The notes beneath the pieces were generated by a model. The model ran no database searches, was not told where the DNA came from, and saw only the letters and a program-made list of their open reading frames with translations. From contig OX419761.1 in NCBI GenBank assembly GCA_948567375.1, positions 30,568,501 through 30,632,500 of the forward strand: 64,000 nt of DNA, given 5' to 3'. Source of the stretch: Lunularia cruciata (Eukaryota > Streptophyta > Marchantiopsida > Lunulariales > Lunulariaceae). The position numbers and the translations under genes were made by a program. Shown in pieces: positions 58,568 through 64,000 of the stretch (its first letter is position 1; the number at the start of each line of letters is the position of its first letter).

Positions 58568-59782
58568 AGGCAAAGTAGGTACTAGAGCATCATAGGCTAG
58601 GGGCAAATTGGTGCTGTGGGGTACATATTATTTTGGCTATGAGCAAATTGCTGCCATACTTCAACTATAGGATTCTCCTTATGGGAGAATGTGCAAGAAC
58701 ACTACATGCATGTAGAATAGAATGATAAAAATCAGGTAGACCATTAATGCAAAGGCAACATGTTGATGCACTTAGGTAGACTAGTCTAGATTAGAATCAA
58801 TGATTAAGAGCCAATTGGCATTAATGGGGTAGCATTGGAAGGAGACGGCCTCAGCAAAGGAAGGATTGAAAGAGTAGGAAAAATTATTATTTTAGTGTTT
58901 AACCCCATATATAAAAAGGACTTCAATCCACTATATGGAGGTTGGTTGATCGATGAAGGTGATTTGCATTAGTCATGAGAATCCAAAATCAATCAATAGT
59001 AACCAATATAGAATAGGGAGTAGGACTTGGACCAAGAGAGGAGGAGCAAGAGCAATAAGGGCACTCCTTGCCAAGAAAAGCCAAGAATGGTCTTCCATTG
59101 TAAAGTGACAGCCCATGCAAGGGATTATAAAGAGTGAATGCTTTGCCCAATGTGTTTCTTGATGTATGAATGACTCTATGTTCTGATTGATCCCCGCTAA
59201 CTTTCTCCAGATTATTTTGCACTTGGTATAATAACTATTTGGGTAGTTCTTATGCAGCATTATGCCGTAACAATAAGCTTTGGCTAGGCTTCATTGGTTC
59301 CCTAAGGTAATTAAGCTGTATAAGTGTGAAGAACTTCTGTGATTCAAGCGTGAAGGAAGTATATTATGCCTTTCATTTGTAGTCGTTACTGACCTTTGGG
59401 CCGTCAGGGTCCATGAGCCCCTTGATTCCACTATGGGATGTCATGTAGTCTTCCTGTCAACATAGGGATTGTGAGTAGAGAATGACAACAATAGAGGCTG
59501 ACAGGACACTTAACCTTGTAGATGGCTCACAAGTCTATCACCCTTAGAACACTTAACCTTGGAGATGGCTCACAGGTAAGGATGATAGACTTGTGAACCA
59601 TCTTCAAGGTTAAGTAACCTAAAGGTAGACTTGATCATGTAGGATGGCTATGTGCACTATGGAGATCCTGCTTGCAATTCCTTCCCAAGCCCAGAGAAGA
59701 GCCAGCTGCGTAAGGGTTGTCATGAAATTGCTTTGTCTTGTAGTGCCTCATAGACAAACTATGGGTCAGGTCCCACCTACCA
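58568..59782 (+). repeat. 3' LTR of the outer element, with an added fold-back
   Basis: Homologous to 10546-11484, with TATA box TATAAAAA at 58910-58917 and ending CTACCA. It is about 280 bp longer than the left copy, partly because of a local rearrangement: 59508-59540 and 59583-59615 are 33-bp inverted repeats (31 of 33 paired), with a further direct copy of the arm at about 59550-59573. Confidence 0.7.
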
Positions 59783-62700
59783 ATAACATCATATCTCATT
59801 TGCATCCAACAAATAAAGTGTTCATATATTTACTACAATATTAAGATTACATCAAGTCTTCTTCCTATAGCATCATATGTCTTGAATCAAGATTCACTAG
59901 CACAAAATAAGCACTCCATTATTTTGGTGGGTGGGTTTTTTTGCATGAGTAAGATATAAGCTTTGTATAAAATACCAATTTCAATTGAATGGTATATATT
60001 ATCTTTTCCTATAATAATTTTTTATTACATAGTTTTTTCTAGATGGTGCTTTTCATGACAATGTTTCTTTAAATTTCTATTTTACCATATAAACCATAAA
60101 ATTATTGGTAAATCCATACTATCAAATCAATACTCAAATAATATCTAGGGTACAAAAGAAGAATTTTTTATAGGATCCTAAACCCACCAACTGCCCCGTC
60201 CTAGTTCATGATAAGCCATCTACTTCCAAGAAATATGCCTAACATTTCAAAAGACTAACATGTCAACTGCTCAAGTAATATCCTCCAGTGATTAGAAAGA
60301 AAAAGCAACCACATAAGATAACAAGAAGGATGGGAAGACCACATCAAGTCATACCAGGATAAGACATAAGAGGTAAAATATGCCTAAGACCCAATAGTAT
60401 TGGTATGAGAAATCTGCCCTAATGCACCTAAGATGTCTGAGGTATGCAAGTAGTATAGTCTACAAACTACTAAAGTATCTAAAGAAATATCACCTTGTGT
60501 GATTTCTCTCTTATGATTTCACTAGCCAATGCTCTTAGTGAAGCAATGAACACATGTTGCCTAAAGTATGCTACAAACTAGGAAAGTGAGATGGTACCTC
60601 TTGATATCTAATATGATATGCTCTTGTGCACTCCTAGACAAATATATCAAATGCCATATCTATCACTCCATAAAAAATCCAAGGCTAGAGGAACAAAGAT
60701 GTGACCTTAATGCATACCCCTACACTTGGAGACCTTACATACTACCACTCTGCTTGCTACTCATGCAAGAAGATGAGTAATCACTCCCTCCAAAACTAAA
60801 TCAAGTATAGGATCAATAACCACAACATCTAGTATTGTTAGAGCCTCTTGGAACAAGTATAAGCTTGTATCCTCACTTATATTGTATGCAAAGCATACCA
60901 TTGCTCACTCCAAGCAAGATATCCACTCTCTTTTACCATCAAAAACCTATATCCTTGATGATATTATAGGTAATTATTCTCTTTCCTCCAAAAAGGACAC
61001 TTTATTATATGGATTTCTATTGTATCTAGTGTAAAACTACAATCACAAATGATTAATAAAGATGAAGATGGGTGGATCAAACTTAAGTGGAACCTCATTA
61101 TTGTAGAGAAAGTAGCTAGAGCTAGTCAAAATGCCATAAGGCTCTAGGATCCAAGGGCCTACATCCTTGCTAGAGCAAGAGTAAAGATGTGATCTTATAT
61201 CACAAGGAATGGATGAGGAAACTAAGGTAGAATGTAGTGTATGCTGAAATGATTGATCTATCAAGGTAAAATTCAAATCTTTGGTCCAATCGGAAGATAA
61301 GGAAGCAAAGGATGGAAAGCCATCTTGTGAATGTGTGGATAGGCTATTTCTTGTTTGCCACAATGAGACTTGGAGAGAAAAAGATCCCTCCTCCGCTTTG
61401 GTAACATACATCTCCAAGACTTGCCTATTAACAACCACAAAATGGGATTACAATAAAGGTGTCAAGAGAGCACAACTATTTTAACGTGCCATAAGTGCCA
61501 TCTATTCCATAGATAGTATATTTTTACCCCTCTACACAAGATTAGTAGAGATGTTTGTCTATGTGCCAAATCCCTTGTCACACAATCAAATATCCTTGGC
61601 CTAATGATATCACCAAAGACTTCTATAATACTCCTATCAAAAGCTCTCAAAACTTGATAGGAAGGTCAAAGAAGAGGGACCATACAAAGTAGGTAAGTTG
61701 GTCAACATGCAATACTAAAGGATAATATATTAGTTGCCACCTATGGCTCTCCTAGTAGAGGAAGTTCATACACATGAAGAATATCCTTTACATCTACAAA
61801 GGATGTGATAAAACCCTTGGATACTACTAGCTCTCCAAGAATATATATAGATATAACACACCCCTCTGGTCAGTAGAGTTCAGGAGGGATACCTGAAGTG
61901 GACCATTAGAAAGACCCTATTATATTGCCATTTCTTGTAAGATATTGTGAAACTAGACCTTAGGAACCAACTAGTGGTCATAATCAAGAGTTTATGGATT
62001 TGGAGCTTCACTTGGAACTCACCAAAGGTTATTAATCCCACATAAGTGGCAGCTGAACCAATTAAAACTGTAAGCCTTGGATTTGCTATGCTCAAGATAT
62101 AATGAATCAGGCCAAACTTAGAGTTGGAAGATTAGACTAGGGTGAATATCTAGACTGATGCTAGCAACAAATTTACTTTGAAGAATATGGTAACACCTCA
62201 CTTCTTATCCCATGTGGATGGGAAAATAATTCTAGGTTGATGTTGAGATAATATCTAATATAGAAGACTAGTAAGCCTAATCTAAAATCATCTATACGAT
62301 TATGAGCAAAAGCATAAATTGCAATACTTTTGTATAGAAATAAAATATAATTTCTTGCTAATATATATTATAACATGATCTCCTCTAAAACCAAATTGTG
62401 TATTTAGTAGAGACAGCTTTTTTGTAGTAAGCATTTTATTACACAAAAAGTAAATATCACCTTTTTTAATTTCTCTTTGTTTATTTTTATTGGTTTTGGT
62501 TCTCATGTTATGATTATATTGGTCTTATTTCCTTTTAGTTTCATAAAAGTGTTATTAACACTGCTATAATTTTTTATCCTAGATTATTTCAACTATATTT
62601 CCTCTTCTCAACAACTTAATATTTTCATGTAAATAATTTTTTAGAGTATATAATTATAGTTTTTATAGTTTTTACATTGCATCTAAAATATTTGAAAATT

Positions 62701-64000
62701 TTGATCTTGTTATCTTTTGATTGTACTTCTTAAAGTGGTTTAAATATGGTATTCCTTTTCCTTGTTTCTAGACATCTAGAAATTTTTAGTTATTTTCTGT
62801 ACTCTTTCCTACAATGGAGCTAACTCAATATCATCTTGATGGAAATAAATATGAAAAAAGTAAGACTAATTTAATGAAAAATTAAGTTCAAAGTCATCAA
62901 CATAAAAACTAAATTGCTTATATCATGATAAAATCTCATCCAAATGATGATTTAGTATTTTATTATCAGCAAGATCAATATAATATTTGAAAATACAAGT
63001 AGATATTTGGCAATCATTTACAAGAAGATGTTAGTTTAATACTTCTTCTGGAGGCTCCAATATTCAGATGTTTGCAATTTTTAGAGTATCATAATAAAAA
63101 TAATTTTTTAATAAATTTAAATGAATTTATTATAATTCAGAATAAATCTTAAATTAAAAAACATAAATTTAAATTGACATCAACTTCATGAGACTAAATA
63201 TAGAAAGAAGGAGCTATAGATTAAAGTGTATACCACATGAAAATATGATCTTATAAGTGCATTGATTTATTTGAGAGATTTAGAATATAAGATGCTTCTA
63301 TCATAAATAAGGCTTTTGAAATATATCTCTTATAAGGTAAAAAATGCAATCATTTGATCGGAAAAATTACTCTAGTAGTAAAATATGAGTATGATATACC
63401 ATGATAGTTAAATCATTGGGCAATAAAACAAGTTATTTTTAAATATATCTCACAATCAGAATTTTTTTTCTCTCAGTATTTTCTCTAATAAAATATTTTC
63501 ATATCATATGAAATAAATCTTGTCTACCACATAATACCTATCACCAACTGTATCTGAATTTTAAATAAAAAGATCTTTCTTACAAAGGATTTATAAGAAT
63601 GTAAAGTCAGAAATTCTCACTAAAAATTAGTATTACAAGGAAGAAAGTATACCTTGAACGGTTTGAGAGAGACTCTAATAAGCCTCTGTCTTAAGAAAAA
63701 ATAATGCATCAAGAAAACCAAGAGAACGGTTGTATATGATAATCTTCATATCAACTTAACATTGTAGAAATCTTCTCCACTAAAGCATTTTGATAATTTT
63801 TAATTTTATTTTTTGGTCTAAACTAGATATTATATCTACTCATGAGTATTAAAATAAAAATGTGGATAAACGAAATCTTTGTTTCTCAACTCTATTCTAA
63901 TAACAACTTGTTTTCTAAGGATTTTTACTCATAAATCCTCATCGGTTGATCCCATGGGTCTCTGTCCCCTAAAAAACTTTTATGGTTGTTTGTAGCTCTT
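59783..64000. other. AT-rich DNA, no gene recognised
   Basis: Short frames only; the longest (61043-61438 minus) has no domain that I know. From about 62.3 kb the sequence is strongly A/T-rich with poly-A/T runs. No tRNA, rRNA or retroelement domain is visible. Confidence 0.55.

Larger units (their letters stand above)
10546..59782 (+). mobile_element. Outermost, oldest layer: decayed Tat/Athila-type Ty3 retrotransposon
   Basis: Defined by direct LTR copies near 10546-11484 and 58568-59782, a decayed tRNA-Asp-type primer site after the left LTR, and gag-protease remains at 11.5-18.1 kb in the same orientation. All other elements in 11.6-57.5 kb lie between these LTRs and most clearly interrupt it. 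No target duplication could be confirmed at its ends. The pairing of the two LTRs is an inference from orientation and similarity. Confidence 0.65.

Noticed and set aside
61043-61438. 131-codon minus-strand open frame
   Set aside because: No family resemblance, and the surrounding region shows no gene structure or retroelement motifs.
1-64000. CRISPR arrays, bacterial operons, tRNA or rRNA genes
   Set aside because: None seen. The window has introns, plant-type retroelements and snoRNAs, and is clearly eukaryotic.

Overview
This is a stretch of a land-plant nuclear genome, very probably from a large, retrotransposon-rich genome. The evidence is (i) the 3' part of a multi-exon gene for a plant-specific HD2-type (HDT) histone deacetylase at 157-2491, with three tandem box C/D snoRNA genes in its last intron, and (ii) about 49 kb of nested Ty3/gypsy elements using plant-type primers (initiator tRNA-Met and tRNA-Asp). 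The HD2 C-terminal zinc finger is diverged from flowering-plant versions and one retroelement carries a PHD finger, so a non-flowering plant (fern or gymnosperm) is my guess. I cannot name the species.

Layout. 1-2.5 kb: HD2 gene and snoRNA cluster. 2.5-10.5 kb: low-coding, AT-rich DNA with one possible orphan exon (3567-3664), a perfect palindrome and several tandem duplications. 10.5-59.8 kb: a nest of retroelements. The outermost and most decayed is a Tat/Athila-type Ty3 element with LTRs near 10.55-11.48 and 58.57-59.78 kb. Inside it lie: a 3.78-kb solo LTR (11637-15417, minus strand) with a perfect 5-bp target duplication; a chromovirus-like Ty3 element with 425-bp LTRs (19046-19471 and 47265-47689); inside that, a young 13.7-kb Tat/Athila-type element (23618-37341) and a minus-strand Ty3 element with a PHD finger in pol (about 38.94-46.92 kb), itself split by another solo LTR (41069-41758); then a further LTR copy (49365-50177) and a minus-strand Ty3 element (50866-57474). 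59.8-64 kb is AT-rich with nothing recognised.

The most interesting item is the 3.8-kb LTR family. Each of its three copies (solo, 5' and 3') carries an 857-codon sense-strand reading frame inside the LTR itself. The predicted protein has a globular N-terminal half with a distant look of the plant retroelement-associated 'putative plant transposon protein' domain, a basic stretch and an acidic stretch, and a long coiled-coil C-terminal half. The frame is kept across all three copies, including a clearly diverged solo LTR. Most breaks are nonsense transitions of the type caused by cytosine deamination, plus one 1-base deletion. One in-frame TGA is shared by all three. The same element's gag-pol is a single 2024-codon frame broken by five TGA codons. 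No copy in this window is intact.

A second regulatory point: the chromovirus LTR holds arrays of GAAnnTTC units, including a perfect four-unit heat-shock element upstream of its TATA box.
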